DNA from: Prochlorococcus sp. AG-409-L21
GTDB lineage: Bacteria > Cyanobacteriota > Cyanobacteriia > PCC-6307 > Cyanobiaceae
Length of the DNA: 64,000 nt
Direction of reading: 5' to 3'
Assembly: GCA_003215475.1 (NCBI GenBank)
Contig: QCKH01000002.1
Location: 1 to 64,000, forward strand
The translations under genes and the position numbers were made by a program. The notes under the pieces were generated by a model. The model saw nothing but the letters and a program-made list of their open reading frames with translations. It was not told where the DNA came from and did not search any database. This document shows positions 49,447-57,649 of the stretch, piece by piece; within the stretch, counting starts at the first letter, position 1; every line of letters begins with the position of its first letter.

Positions 49447-50937
49447 TTATTTTAATCCAAGCAGATAATCACTACGATTTCGAAGTTTTTCAAACAAAGA
49501 TTTGTCAGCATTAATATCTTTCCCAAAACTTGGCAACAGTTTTTTCATTCTCTCTTGCCAGTGATGAGTCTGCATTTTCTTTCTCCAACAACGTTCTAAA
49601 ACCTCCAACATAATTGATACTGCTGTGCTAGCTCCTGGAGATGCTCCAAGCAAAGCAGCTAAAGAACCATCAGCAGACGTAACTACTTCTGTTCCCAATT
49701 TCAGGACTCCTCCTTGCGATCCCTGTTTAATTATCTGTACTCTCTGTCCCGCAACTGATAATGTCCAATTTTCTGGTTTAGCCTCTGGGAAAAAAGACTT
49801 TAAAGAATTAACACGATCAATATGGTTAAGCTGAACTTGTCTAAAAAGATATTTAATTAAATCATAATTTTTGAACCCTGTTTGAATCATTGGGACAAGA
49901 TTGGAAAGTTGAATGGACCTGAATAAATCTAGATTGGAACCATTCTTCAAAAATCTAGTATTAAAACCTGCAAATGGACCAAATAGCAATGATCGCTGTC
50001 CTTTTATCCATCTTGTATCCAAATGCGGAACTGACATTGGGGGAGCACCTGTAGCACTTTTACCATAAACTTTCGCATTATGTCTTTCAGCTAAATCCGG
50101 ATCATTACAAACCAACCATTGTCCACTAACAGGGAATCCTCCATATACTTTACCTTCCGCGATTCCAGATTTCTGTAACAAAGGCAAAGAACCTCCTCCA
50201 GCTCCTATAAAAACGAATGGGGTTTGAATAGAAAAGCTACCTGTCTTGTTAACCAACGAGATTTCCCATGGTTCGTTACCTGACCTATGTATATCAATTA
50301 CATTAGTAGATAGTAATAACTCTACAGCTCCATCCTTTTTCAATATATCTAAATAAGAGGAGGTAAGTGCTCCAAAATCAATATCTGTACCTCGATGCAT
50401 TCTAGTAGCAGCTACTTTCTGGGTAACATCTCTATTCAGCATTACCAATGGAATCCATTCTTCCAACTCTTTAGAGTCTTCACTCCATTGCATATCTACA
50501 AAAGGTTGATGATGAGTAAGCTCTCTGTAACGTTGTCGTAAAAAAGAAATGTCCTCTTGATTCGACACGAAACTTATATGAGGTACCCAATGAAGAAAAT
50601 TCTCTGGTGATAGTTTGCCCATTTCGGTCATTGAGGCCCAAAATTCCAGACTGCTTTCAAAAAAAGAGTTAATAAGTAATGCTTTCTTTATGTTTAAACT
50701 TCCATCGGCCTGACGAGGTGTGTAATTAAACTCACAATTAGCAGCATGTCCAGTCCCTGCATTATTCAACGCAGAGCTGCTTTCTAAAGCTGGAGCATCT
50801 AACTTTTCAACGATAAGAATTCTCAGCTCAGGTTCTAACTCATGAAGCAAAACAGCCAAAGTTGTGCTCATTATCCCAGCACCAATTAAAACTGCATCAA
50901 ATCGAGCTTCTGAACCTAGAGCGTTAGAAAAAATCAA
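49447..50937 (-). CDS. mqo: Malate:quinone oxidoreductase
   Basis: A membrane-associated FAD enzyme oxidising malate to oxaloacetate and reducing the quinone pool. The 496-residue protein has the dinucleotide-binding [16 protein letters not shown], the family block [33 protein letters not shown] and a C-terminal [17 protein letters not shown] segment. Length agrees with the family (about 490-500). It links the TCA-type reactions to the plastoquinone pool served by ndhB and ctaC-E. It is divergent from nfu over 68 nt. Confidence 0.95.
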   Translation of the reverse strand: MIFSNALGSEARFDAVLIGAGIMSTTLAVLLHELEPELRILIVEKLDAPALESSSALNNAGTGHAANCEFNYTPRQADGSLNIKKALLINSFFESSLEFWASMTEMGKLSPENFLHWVPHISFVSNQEDISFLRQRYRELTHHQPFVDMQWSEDSKELEEWIPLVMLNRDVTQKVAATRMHRGTDIDFGALTSSYLDILKKDGAVELLLSTNVIDIHRSGNEPWEISLVNKTGSFSIQTPFVFIGAGGGSLPLLQKSGIAEGKVYGGFPVSGQWLVCNDPDLAERHNAKVYGKSATGAPPMSVPHLDTRWIKGQRSLLFGPFAGFNTRFLKNGSNLDLFRSIQLSNLVPMIQTGFKNYDLIKYLFRQVQLNHIDRVNSLKSFFPEAKPENWTLSVAGQRVQIIKQGSQGGVLKLGTEVVTSADGSLAALLGASPGASTAVSIMLEVLERCWRKKMQTHHWQERMKKLLPSFGKDINADKSLFEKLRNRSDYLLGLK

Positions 50938-51005
50938 AATCTATATGTTTCCTAATTAGGGCATTATTGAGTAGGCTAAACCTAATTAAACACTATAAAA
51001 GTATT

Positions 51006-51251
51006 ATGGAAAATCAAACTATGGCACTTACACAAGAAAACGTTGAAACAGTTCTAGATGAATTAAGACCATTCTTAATGGCTGATGGGGGGAATGTAGA
51101 AATAGTGGAAATTGATGGCCCAGTAGTAAAAGTAAGATTACAAGGGGCATGTGGTAGCTGCCCCAGCAGCACTATGACACTTAAAATGGGAATTGAAAGG
51201 AAGCTTCGAGAAATGATTCCAGAAGTGAGTGAAGTGATTCAAGTCCTTTAA
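51006..51251 (+). CDS. nfu: NifU-like Fe-S scaffold/carrier protein (Nfu)
   Basis: An 81-residue single-domain Nfu protein which carries a [4Fe-4S] cluster to target proteins such as photosystem I. It has the N-terminal [20 protein letters not shown] and the cluster motif GACGSCPSS with the C-x2-C pair, and the C-terminal VIQVL end. I chose ATG at 51006 because the upstream start adds thirteen residues not expected in the family. It is divergent from mqo. Confidence 0.95.
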   Translation: MENQTMALTQENVETVLDELRPFLMADGGNVEIVEIDGPVVKVRLQGACGSCPSSTMTLKMGIERKLREMIPEVSEVIQVL

Positions 51252-51264
51252 ATATAAAGAAGTC

Positions 51265-51528
51265 TCAATTTTGATAATTATTATTTTCTTTCCTAAGTGC
51301 TGATTCGAGATCTAAACAATCTAAAGGTAGCCCTCTATAAATAGCAATGAAAAAGGGTGTGAAAATACCTGCAGTAAAAATCAATCTATAAACATCAGAC
51401 TGCCCTGACTTTGCGAGAAAAGTAAATAAATAGACACAAAAGAGATATAAGTGAAAATACAAAAATCTGCTTGGGTTAACCCCCATCCATCTAATTGCTG
51501 ATCCGAGGAAGAATAAAAGTGTTTTCAT
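51265..51528 (-). CDS. Unknown small membrane protein (87 aa)
   Basis: Not recognised. It has two hydrophobic segments (about residues 22-39, FLYFHLYLFCVYLFTFLA, and 47-65, VYRLIFTAGIFTPFFIAIY) and a charged C-terminal tail (LESALRKENNNYQN). It converges on nfu over 13 nt and has a potentially structured 5' leader upstream. Its ATG start and membrane pattern make it a fair candidate, but no family is assigned. Confidence 0.5.
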   Translation of the reverse strand: MKTLLFFLGSAIRWMGVNPSRFLYFHLYLFCVYLFTFLAKSGQSDVYRLIFTAGIFTPFFIAIYRGLPLDCLDLESALRKENNNYQN

Positions 51529-51545
51529 CTTCTAATCATTTTGCT

Positions 51546-51605
51546 AAGAGGGCTTAAAGAAGAATGCTTAATCAAGCAGCCTTCCAAAGGCTAAGTAACC
51601 CTCTT
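51546..51605. promoter_or_regulatory. Branched inverted-repeat element upstream of the 87-aa membrane protein gene
   Basis: AAGAGGG at 51546-51552 pairs with CCCTCTT at 51599-51605 and encloses a second stem, AGCCTT (51578-51583) with AAGGCT (51587-51592), loop of three. GCTT at 51552-51555 and AAGC at 51574-51577 suggest another helix, so a three-way-junction-like fold is possible. It starts 18 nt upstream of the start of the leftward gene, so it may be its leader or belong to an unannotated RNA. No T-run follows on either side. Confidence 0.35.
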
Positions 51606-51718
51606 CACCTTACTCAAAAGCCAAAGCCAAATGTTTAAAAGATTAACGAAATCTTGATTTTGACTTTCTTTGTATCAATACGAACGTCAAGGAGGAGTCA
51701 AATACCTCAAAATAATAA

Positions 51719-51734
51719 TGTAGCAATAGCTACA
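51719..51734. promoter_or_regulatory. Perfect NtcA-type palindrome (TGTA-N8-TACA)
   Basis: TGTA at 51719-51722 and TACA at 51731-51734 flank exactly 8 nt, matching the NtcA consensus GTA-N8-TAC plus one extra symmetrical base on each side. A TAATAA/TAATGT -10-like sequence at 51713-51721 overlaps the left arm, so binding there would block the promoter rather than activate it. It lies immediately before the candidate riboswitch. This matches how NtcA is known to repress glutamine-synthetase inactivating factor genes in other cyanobacteria. Confidence 0.7.
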
Positions 51735-51737
51735 AAA

Positions 51738-51800
51738 CGTTCACCCTGTTAATCTCAGGGCGCAGTTCCAACCAGGCCATGGAACGGGGACCTGGCGACC
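51738..51800 (+). promoter_or_regulatory. Candidate glutamine-II (downstream-peptide) riboswitch
   Basis: It starts CGTTCACCC, recalled as the 5' signature of the glnA/downstream-peptide glutamine riboswitch family. The first stem is CCCTG (51744-51748) with CAGGG (51756-51760). The second stem is GTTCCA (51765-51770) with TGGAAC (51780-51785). Its loop CCAGG (51772-51776) is exactly complementary to CCTGG (51791-51795), giving a pseudoknot. A short GACC/GGxGTC hairpin (about 51797-51810) could mask the GGAG ribosome site at 51805-51808. The small-protein gene starts 16 nt past the core. The class is known in marine picocyanobacteria upstream of small proteins. Confidence 0.78.
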
Positions 51801-51815
51801 TATCGGAGTCTGCAA

Positions 51816-51983
51816 ATGGCTACACTTACTTACCGCGGAAAAGCCTACATCCAACATAAGGAACCGTCTCAAAAGCAATTCGTTGAATTGACTTATAGGC
51901 GGAATATCTATACAAATAGAAAACAAGAGGTTTCAGCTAATCATCCTCTTTTAACCTACCGTGGTATTTCTTATCAGAAGTGA
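51816..51983 (+). CDS. pirA: DUF4278 small protein, PirA-like regulator candidate
   Basis: A 55-residue basic protein with the DUF4278 hallmark twice: TLTYRGKAYIQ near the start and LLTYRGISYQK at the end, with a central LTYRRNIY repeat. PirA of Synechocystis, a small DUF4278 protein as I recall, binds PII and controls flux into arginine/ornithine synthesis, and glutamine riboswitches precede its homologues in marine picocyanobacteria. Here GGAG precedes ATG by 7 nt, the riboswitch lies upstream and a strong terminator follows 22 nt after the stop, so it is monocistronic. The PII link is inferred from family and context, not shown here. Confidence 0.75.
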   Translation: MATLTYRGKAYIQHKEPSQKQFVELTYRRNIYTNRKQEVSANHPLLTYRGISYQK

Positions 51984-52005
51984 TTTAACTTTAATTTAAA
52001 TACAC

Positions 52006-52056
52006 AAATATAAAAATAGGAGGCTGTGCTAAACACAGCCTCCTATTTTTATATTT
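52006..52056. terminator. Strong bidirectional intrinsic terminator, 23-bp perfect stem
   Basis: The arms 52006-52028 and 52034-52056 are exact reverse complements with a 5-nt loop (CTAAA). The G+C-rich upper stem (GGAGGCTGTG side) is flanked by an A-run on the left and T-rich TATTTTTATATTT on the right, so it can end transcription in either direction. It isolates the small-protein gene from the gene at 52124. Confidence 0.92.
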
Positions 52057-52123
52057 AAACACTGATTTTAAAAGCCTTTAATGAAAAAGGACTTATGATT
52101 TTTTAATATAAGGTACCAATTTA

Positions 52124-52348
52124 ATGGTTGAGCTAACATTGACAGTACTTCTCAACTTTGTCGGAGATAACTTCTGTAAATACCGTTCTGAAGGAACTGA
52201 TACTTATAAATCAGTTTTATTAGCTTATAGTGATGCCAGTGAAAAGTATGGTGTTAAAAAAGTCAAAAAAGTAATCAAAAATGCTCAAGGTTTAAACTTC
52301 ACAGCAGTAGGTATTGCACTTTTAAAATGTCCTCAACACCTAAAGTGA
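52124..52348 (+). CDS. Unknown small protein (74 aa)
   Basis: Not recognised. It is mixed, with a hydrophobic start (MVELTLTVLLNFVGDNF), a central Lys-rich stretch (KYGVKKVKKVIKNAQG) and FTAVGIALLKCP at the end. Two cysteines (residues 18 and 69) are widely spaced. It lies between the terminator and the aminotransferase-like gene, 85 nt upstream of it on the same strand. No family or function assigned. Confidence 0.45.
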   Translation: MVELTLTVLLNFVGDNFCKYRSEGTDTYKSVLLAYSDASEKYGVKKVKKVIKNAQGLNFTAVGIALLKCPQHLK

Positions 52349-52433
52349 AATTCATTCATATAAACTTAGAATTATAATTTTTCTACTTACAATGAACAAA
52401 TATAGGTATCCACTTTAAATAGATTTTCTTTAA

Positions 52434-53651
52434 ATGAGCTGCCTTAGATCAGAACTCTCTGCCTTAAAAAATAAGCATTACTTTAACTATGGTGGTCAAG
52501 GTCCTTTGCCTGAATCTTCACTAGAAGCAATTCTAAAAAGTTGGCAACAGATACAAGAATTGGGTCCCTTTACAAATGATGTCTGGCCTTATATTGCTGA
52601 TGAGATTAATAAAACTAAGAATCTAATTGCAAACTTCTGTGGTGTAACAACCAGTCGAGTAGCTCTAACTGAAAATGTAACTAGTGGGTGTATTTTGGCT
52701 TTGTGGGGACTCTCTTTTTCAAAAGGAGAAAGAATTGTAATAAGTAATTGTGAGCATCCTGGTGTGGTCGCAGCATGCAAAGAACTTGCTCGAAGGAAAG
52801 CACTTGAAATAGATATTTTAGATGTTCAAAGTCTACGAAAAGGAGTTATGAAAGAAAGTATAACTAATGATCTTATAATTAAACGCTTGCAAGGTATTTT
52901 AACAGCGAAAACCAAACTGGTTGTGATCTCTCACCTCCTTTGGAACACAGGAGAGATAATGCCAATTGAGTTAATAGCTGAGATGCTTCACTTATACCCA
53001 AGCAACCCATTTTTATTAGTTGATGCAGCCCAAAGTTTCTGTCAAATCCCAATAAAACAAGCTGCATCAACAGCAGATATCTATGCTTTTACAGGTCATA
53101 AGTGGGCTTTTGGTCCAGAAGGGTTAGGGGCAGTCATTCTCTCAAGAAGGGTTTTAGAATCAGCTAATCCAACATTGGTGGGATGGAAAAGTATTTCACA
53201 TGAAGGAAGTATTTATAAAGATAGTCCTAACCCTTTTCATGTTGATGCAAGAAAGTTTGAAATTGCCACCTCTTGTACGCCCTTACTTGCAGGACTGAGA
53301 AATTCAATTGAGCTCTTGGAGACAGAAGGTACTGATATAGAAAGGATTGAAAAGATTAAACTCCTTAGTAAAAAATTATGGGTTGAGCTCAAAAATACTG
53401 AGGGGATAGAGACGGTCCTTGAAGGTCCTCCACCTGCAGGGATTGTAAGCTTTTCAATGAATTCCGTAATTTCGCCTAAAAAGATTGTCAAAACACTTGG
53501 GAAGCAATCCCTTTGGATAAGAGTTTTAGAAGATCCTATTTGGCTACGTGCATGTGTTCATATTCCTACTAATAAAAAAGAAATAAATAAACTAATTTCT
53601 GTACTAAGAGAGATTGCCTTAAAAGGTAAAGGGTTAGACTCAACTGTTTAA
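52434..53651 (+). CDS. Class V aminotransferase, cysteine desulfurase-like
   Basis: A 405-residue PLP enzyme of the NifS/IscS/Csd superfamily. It opens [20 protein letters not shown], a variant of the usual N-terminus, has [14 protein letters not shown] with the conserved His, [12 protein letters not shown], and the Schiff-base Lys in [16 protein letters not shown]. Substrate may be cysteine (desulfurase), selenocysteine or another amino acid; the C-terminal catalytic-Cys loop is not obvious, so strict desulfurase activity is uncertain. Its 3' end overlaps murE by 12 nt on the opposite strand. Confidence 0.85.
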   Translation: MSCLRSELSALKNKHYFNYGGQGPLPESSLEAILKSWQQIQELGPFTNDVWPYIADEINKTKNLIANFCGVTTSRVALTENVTSGCILALWGLSFSKGERIVISNCEHPGVVAACKELARRKALEIDILDVQSLRKGVMKESITNDLIIKRLQGILTAKTKLVVISHLLWNTGEIMPIELIAEMLHLYPSNPFLLVDAAQSFCQIPIKQAASTADIYAFTGHKWAFGPEGLGAVILSRRVLESANPTLVGWKSISHEGSIYKDSPNPFHVDARKFEIATSCTPLLAGLRNSIELLETEGTDIERIEKIKLLSKKLWVELKNTEGIETVLEGPPPAGIVSFSMNSVISPKKIVKTLGKQSLWIRVLEDPIWLRACVHIPTNKKEINKLISVLREIALKGKGLDSTV

Positions 53652-55151
53652 CTTTAGATTTAAAGCTGTTTTTGCTATTTCTCTATCATCAAATTGTATT
53701 GTTTCCATCCCAATGATTTGATAGTCTTCATGTCCTTTACCAGCAATTAAAACCATATCCCCTGGAACGCTCATCAATATAGCCTTTTGGATTGCGATAG
53801 CTCTGTCGACTTCAACAAATGTCTCCATATTTGTAGGTATTCCAGAAAGTATATCTTTAAGGATAAGATGTGGGTCTTCAGTTCGGGGGTTGTCGGACGT
53901 AAGGATTACTCGATCCGCCAACTCTGATGCAATAGCACCCATCTCTGGTCTCTTTTTGCGATCTCTATCACCACCACAACCAAATACACACAAGAGAGTC
54001 CCCGATACATAGGTTCGCAGAGTTTTCAGCGCATTTTTCAGGCCATCGGGAGTATGTGCATAATCAACCACTACTTCGGGCAAATGACCTTCAACCTTAA
54101 TTTTCTCCATTCGACCTGGAACTCCAGGGAAAGAGTTTATTGAAGACAATAATTCTTCTAAAGGCAAGCCTTGTTGAAGCAATGCACCAACAGCCTGCAG
54201 CAAATTCATCAAATTAAATCTCCCTATTAAGGGAGAACAAAATGCTCCATTCCCTAAAGGACTATGCAAAATACCCTCCATGCCTTTAGAAGTCCTTTTT
54301 AAATGCGTTAAGAATAATTCTGGGCTTAAAGACTCAATTAAGCTTTCATCTAAAGAAGAGCGCCAACATGTTTTTTGTAAATATTTAGATAAGCGCAACC
54401 CCCATGGATCATCGATATTTATCACAGAACATATCTTATCCCTATATAAATAAGGGGTTTTAAACAACAAGGACTTGGCTTCAAAATACGCCTCCATTGA
54501 ATTGTGGTAATCCAGATGTTCATGAGTAAGGTTTGTAAATATCGCTCCCGAAAAATGACAACCTGCGACTCTCCTTTGCGTAAGGGCATGGGAGCTAACT
54601 TCCATAACTCCAAAATTAGCCCCTGAATTCACTGCTTTAGCAAGTTTGCGCTGAAGCTCATCACCAAAAGCGGTTGTATGAGTTGCTACTTCAGAATATT
54701 GAGGCCAACGGTTATATAAAGTGCCAAACAAAGCAGATTCCCGTCCACAGTGTGAGCTGAGGTGTTCAATTAGATGTGATGTTGTGGTTTTACCGTTCGT
54801 TCCTGTAACACCTATTAAATCCATCTTGAAAGAAGGTTTATCCCACAAAACAGAAGCCAACTCACCCATCCAATATGCAACAGGGTCAGGGACAACAATA
54901 ACCAAATCTTTTTCCCCAGGTGGATCGAGTTCTGCTGCTGCAGAACCAATTACGGCGGCAACTGCTCCATCTGAAATAGCCTGACGCCAAAAACAACCTC
55001 CATCAATTTTCTCTCCAGGTAAACCAAAAAATAATTCTCCCTTATTAATGCGGCGTGAATCATGAGTGAAATTTTCTATGAGCAAATTTTTAAATTGCTC
55101 AGAAAGTTCTATACCTACTTGTTTAAAAAGCGAATGAAGCGGAAAAGTCAT
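53640..55151 (-). CDS. murE: UDP-MurNAc-L-Ala-D-Glu:meso-diaminopimelate ligase MurE
   Basis: Adds meso-diaminopimelate to the peptidoglycan precursor. The 503-residue protein has the [20 protein letters not shown]-terminal UDP-substrate domain, the P-loop [22 protein letters not shown] and the DNPRTEDP motif that marks the DAP-specific ligase. The C-terminal domain has GKGHEDYQ. It lies 24 nt downstream of the glutaredoxin-like gene and converges on the class V aminotransferase. Confidence 0.96.
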   Translation of the reverse strand: MTFPLHSLFKQVGIELSEQFKNLLIENFTHDSRRINKGELFFGLPGEKIDGGCFWRQAISDGAVAAVIGSAAAELDPPGEKDLVIVVPDPVAYWMGELASVLWDKPSFKMDLIGVTGTNGKTTTSHLIEHLSSHCGRESALFGTLYNRWPQYSEVATHTTAFGDELQRKLAKAVNSGANFGVMEVSSHALTQRRVAGCHFSGAIFTNLTHEHLDYHNSMEAYFEAKSLLFKTPYLYRDKICSVINIDDPWGLRLSKYLQKTCWRSSLDESLIESLSPELFLTHLKRTSKGMEGILHSPLGNGAFCSPLIGRFNLMNLLQAVGALLQQGLPLEELLSSINSFPGVPGRMEKIKVEGHLPEVVVDYAHTPDGLKNALKTLRTYVSGTLLCVFGCGGDRDRKKRPEMGAIASELADRVILTSDNPRTEDPHLILKDILSGIPTNMETFVEVDRAIAIQKAILMSVPGDMVLIAGKGHEDYQIIGMETIQFDDREIAKTALNLKLNS

Positions 55152-55175
55152 AGCAACAAAATCAAATAAATATTG

Positions 55176-55487
55176 TTATGCTCTTTGAATTTTTCCTTGA
55201 ATTGCTTTTTGAAGCCACTTTAAAAGGCCTTCTTCAGAAAGTCTTGGAGAAACTCTTGGTAACTCTACTTTCCTTAATGGGTTTTCTAATTCAATAAACA
55301 AAACAGGAACTTCTAAGTCATAATTCACTCTTTCAGAAGTAGAAACATCTTCTCCATCAATATCTATAACTAGAAGTTTTAATGAAGGGTCTATAACCTC
55401 CAAAGGAATTTCTTTTAGACGTTCTTCTAACCCTTTGCATAAACAACAGCCTTGCCTGGTTAGAAGGATTAATGATGATACTGTCAT
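55176..55487 (-). CDS. Glutaredoxin-like (DUF836) protein
   Basis: A 103-residue thioredoxin-fold protein of the DUF836 type. The redox motif is LLTRQGCCLCKGLEERL, giving C-x2-C in the form C-C-L-C. It is followed by VLVIDIDG-like strands and the VPVLFIEL cis-proline loop. The family is widespread in cyanobacteria and its partners are not firmly known. It overlaps yidD by one base and precedes murE by 24 nt. Confidence 0.8.
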   Translation of the reverse strand: MTVSSLILLTRQGCCLCKGLEERLKEIPLEVIDPSLKLLVIDIDGEDVSTSERVNYDLEVPVLFIELENPLRKVELPRVSPRLSEEGLLKWLQKAIQGKIQRA

Positions 55488-55723
55488 TAATCTGGAACTG
55501 GATCACAACCACAAGGTGTAAAGGGATGGCAACGTAAAAGTCTTTTAAAAGTCAACCATCCTCCTTTCCAAGGGCCATGCTTTGAAATAGCTTCCAATCC
55601 ATATTGACTGCAAGTAGGAATAAAGCGACACCTAGGGCCATACATCGGTGAAATCCATTTCCTATAAAAATGAATTAAACCTAAAAACAACTTGGAAATA
55701 AATTTATTTAAATTTTTGATCAT
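55487..55723 (-). CDS. yidD: Membrane protein insertion efficiency factor YidD
   Basis: A 78-residue small amphipathic protein that assists insertion of membrane proteins by YidC. It has the family signature [20 protein letters not shown] followed by [20 protein letters not shown] and [14 protein letters not shown], with the conserved cysteine clusters. It shares one base with the glutaredoxin-like gene and is the first gene of the leftward yidD-Grx-murE run. It is divergent from rpsD. Confidence 0.94.
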   Translation of the reverse strand: MIKNLNKFISKLFLGLIHFYRKWISPMYGPRCRFIPTCSQYGLEAISKHGPWKGGWLTFKRLLRCHPFTPCGCDPVPD

Positions 55724-55826
55724 GCTTCAAGATAGAATATTTAGCTGTTGAGAAAGTAGAAAATGTTTGATCCCAAGTTCAAGCATTACTAGCCTCTCAT
55801 CAAAGCCCTCTATCATTATTTTACCT

Positions 55827-56435
55827 ATGTCTAGATACCGTGGGCCTCGACTGAGGATCACGCGTCGCTTGGGAGATCTTCCAGGTCTCACTAGGAAAGC
55901 CGCTAAGCGGTCAAATCCTCCTGGTCAGCATGGCAATGCCCGTCGCAAGCGTTCTGAATACGCGATTCGCTTAGAAGAGAAACAAAAGCTGAGATTTAAT
56001 TACGGGATTTCAGAACGTCAGCTTGTTCGCTACGTAAAAAAAGCACGTGCTATGGAAGGTTCTACAGGTACAAACCTTTTAAAGCTTTTAGAGAGCAGAC
56101 TTGATAATGTGTGCTTCCGTCTTGGTTTTGGACCAACGATCCCAGGCTCACGCCAGCTAGTTAATCATGGGCATGTAACTGTTAATGGAAAGACACTAGA
56201 CATTGCAAGTTATCAATGCAAAGCAGGCGATGAGATTTCCATTAGAGAGCGAAAAGCCAGCAAAAAACTTGCTGAAGGTAACTTGGAATTTCCAGGGCTG
56301 GCAAATGTACCACCTCATTTAGAGCTGGAAAAGTCAAAAATGAAAGCAAAAGTGATTGGGAAATGTGACAGAGAATGGGTTGCAATCGAAATAAATGAAC
56401 TCTTAGTTGTGGAATACTATTCTCGCAAGGTTTAA
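55827..56435 (+). CDS. rpsD: 30S ribosomal protein S4
   Basis: Primary 16S rRNA-binding protein of the small subunit, needed for early assembly. The 202-residue protein has [20 protein letters not shown], the [16 protein letters not shown] block and an S4 RNA-binding domain ([19 protein letters not shown] core). It ends [13 protein letters not shown] chose the ATG at 55827; the upstream start at 55767 adds 20 residues not seen in S4. It stands apart from other ribosomal genes, as usual in cyanobacteria, and is followed by a hairpin-rich spacer. Confidence 0.97.
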   Translation: MSRYRGPRLRITRRLGDLPGLTRKAAKRSNPPGQHGNARRKRSEYAIRLEEKQKLRFNYGISERQLVRYVKKARAMEGSTGTNLLKLLESRLDNVCFRLGFGPTIPGSRQLVNHGHVTVNGKTLDIASYQCKAGDEISIRERKASKKLAEGNLEFPGLANVPPHLELEKSKMKAKVIGKCDREWVAIEINELLVVEYYSRKV

Positions 56436-56526
56436 GGCATATATGCCTCTGAGGGATCAAATACCTCAGAATCTATTTCGAATGACATGAACAAAATCCC
56501 TTATCTCCCAAGGTTTTTGTTCATGT
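56436..56526 (+). ncRNA. Hairpin-rich spacer after rpsD (candidate ncRNA or 3' UTR)
   Basis: Three perfect inverted repeats follow the rpsD stop in a row. GGCATATATGCC (56436-56447) is palindromic. TCTGAGG (56448-56454) pairs with CCTCAGA (56464-56470), loop of 9. ACATGAACAAAA (56485-56496) pairs with TTTTGTTCATGT (56515-56526), with a CCTT/AAGG inner pairing in the loop. It could be an rpsD 3' UTR with a terminator-like last stem, or a small RNA. No known picocyanobacterial Yfr signature was recognised. Confidence 0.4.
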
Positions 56527-56674
56527 AACTACTCATAATTGTTCAGGTTTTTTCTCAAGAACCTAAGGGATCTATTCATTGATGTATAGGCTCACTAAAA
56601 ACATTCAAGGATTTTTCATGGAGCTTTTTTCTGACGAGCTGTTACTTTAAGTAATCATATATAAAAAAATCACT

Positions 56675-56974
56675 GTGGTTACGGACAAGGCCCTGCTCAA
56701 AGAAGTAACAAAAGAACTTTGGCAATCAGTAAAGAAACTACGTCCAGACCTTGGCCCAGATCCAAGGATGCAGCTTGTACTGAAAGCCCTTATCACAATT
56801 GGGGACCTTCCAAATCATATTGAAGCAGCAATGGTTGTTGCTTCATGTTTAGAGATGGAAGCAGAATCAGAATCCTCAGACAAAAAAGAAAGTAGTGAAG
56901 AGACTAATAGTTCAGGAACAGAAACCTCCTCAGAAGGCAGGAGAACTGTACGCAGAAGGTCTGCGGCCAAGTGA
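56675..56974 (+). CDS. Unknown protein with acidic Ser/Glu tail (99 aa)
   Basis: Not recognised. The first 60 residues look helical and folded (LLKEVTKELWQSVKKLRPDL and MQLVLKALITIGDLPNHIEA). The tail is low complexity with Glu, Ser and Thr, then ends in a basic patch (GRRTVRRRSAAK). The start is GTG at 56675. It follows the rpsD spacer. It may be a small nucleic-acid- or protein-binding factor, by composition only. Confidence 0.55.
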   Translation: MVTDKALLKEVTKELWQSVKKLRPDLGPDPRMQLVLKALITIGDLPNHIEAAMVVASCLEMEAESESSDKKESSEETNSSGTETSSEGRRTVRRRSAAK

Positions 56975-57086
56975 TATAGCCTGGCTCTAATGAGAAAAGT
57001 ATTTTCTCTTCAGAATTAGAAGCTCAAATAAAAGTTAAGTTTAAAAGTTGATAGCTTTAATTAATAGCCTTTCATTTAAGACAAAG

Positions 57087-57263
57087 CTAAGCAATATCAA
57101 TATTTTCATCTTTATTAAGAGACAGATCACAAGCTAATTCACATTCAGTTAATTCTTTATTTGTTAATCTTTCTAGAATTCTTGCCTTATCAATAGATGA
57201 TAACTCTCCATCTGAAGTCCATTTCAGGGTTGTTTTCCTCTGTCTAGTCAGATTTTTTTTCAT
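57087..57263 (-). CDS. Small protein with C-x3-C motif (58 aa)
   Basis: A frame of 58 codons, ATG at 57263. A basic N-terminus (MKKNLTRQRKTTLKW) leads to a helical stretch SIDKARILERLTNKELTE and then CELACDLSL with a C-x3-C pair (Cys 41 and 45). It starts 3 nt after the stop of the gene at 57267-57416, so the two are almost certainly one operon. No family known. Confidence 0.5.
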   Translation of the reverse strand: MKKNLTRQRKTTLKWTSDGELSSIDKARILERLTNKELTECELACDLSLNKDENIDIA

Positions 57264-57266
57264 TAT

Positions 57267-57416
57267 TCATTCCTCACTTTTTAAATGAACTTCTATGCAT
57301 CGTGTAATACACTCTGCTCCTTTGCTGTCTAGGCTGCACTCAGTAATACACTCAAAATAAGAATCAATAGCATCCGTCTCAGGACTCTGCAAAAAATCAG
57401 TCTTCTTTACAGGCAT
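57267..57416 (-). CDS. Small twin C-x3-C protein (49 aa)
   Basis: A 49-residue frame from ATG at 57416. It has DAIDSYFECITECSLD and GAECITRCIEVH, that is C-x3-C at 23/27 and again at 36/40, eight residues apart. The repeated ECIT-x-C core suggests internal duplication and a helical hairpin stapled by disulfides or binding a metal. The arrangement recalls twin C-x3-C proteins of the small Tim type, though no homology is claimed. The partner gene follows after 3 nt. Confidence 0.55.
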   Translation of the reverse strand: MPVKKTDFLQSPETDAIDSYFECITECSLDSKGAECITRCIEVHLKSEE

Positions 57417-57649
57417 GATCTTTAAGCCTTTAAAATGGTAGATATTTTTAGCACGAATCTGCTCAATTCAATCAAAATCATGAACGAACATAAAGTACCT
57501 AAGTAATAATCACTAATGGTGTCAAGACGCTCTTGGTTGACAAAGCAAGAGCACTAAAGACTAATTAAAAGAAGTTTTTTGAGAGAAATAAAATATTAAC
57601 AAGACATTGAAGAGCAATCTATCAAAATAAGATAACGACCAACGATGTT

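Noticed and set aside
56675-56974. Histone-like or ribosome-associated function for the acidic-tailed protein
   Set aside because: Only composition (Glu/Ser tail, Arg end) supports it; there is no motif, so no function is given.
57529-57552. GCTCTTG...CAAGAGC hairpin upstream of the SAP-like gene
   Set aside because: Seven pairs with a 10-nt loop and no T-run; not enough for a terminator or a named RNA.
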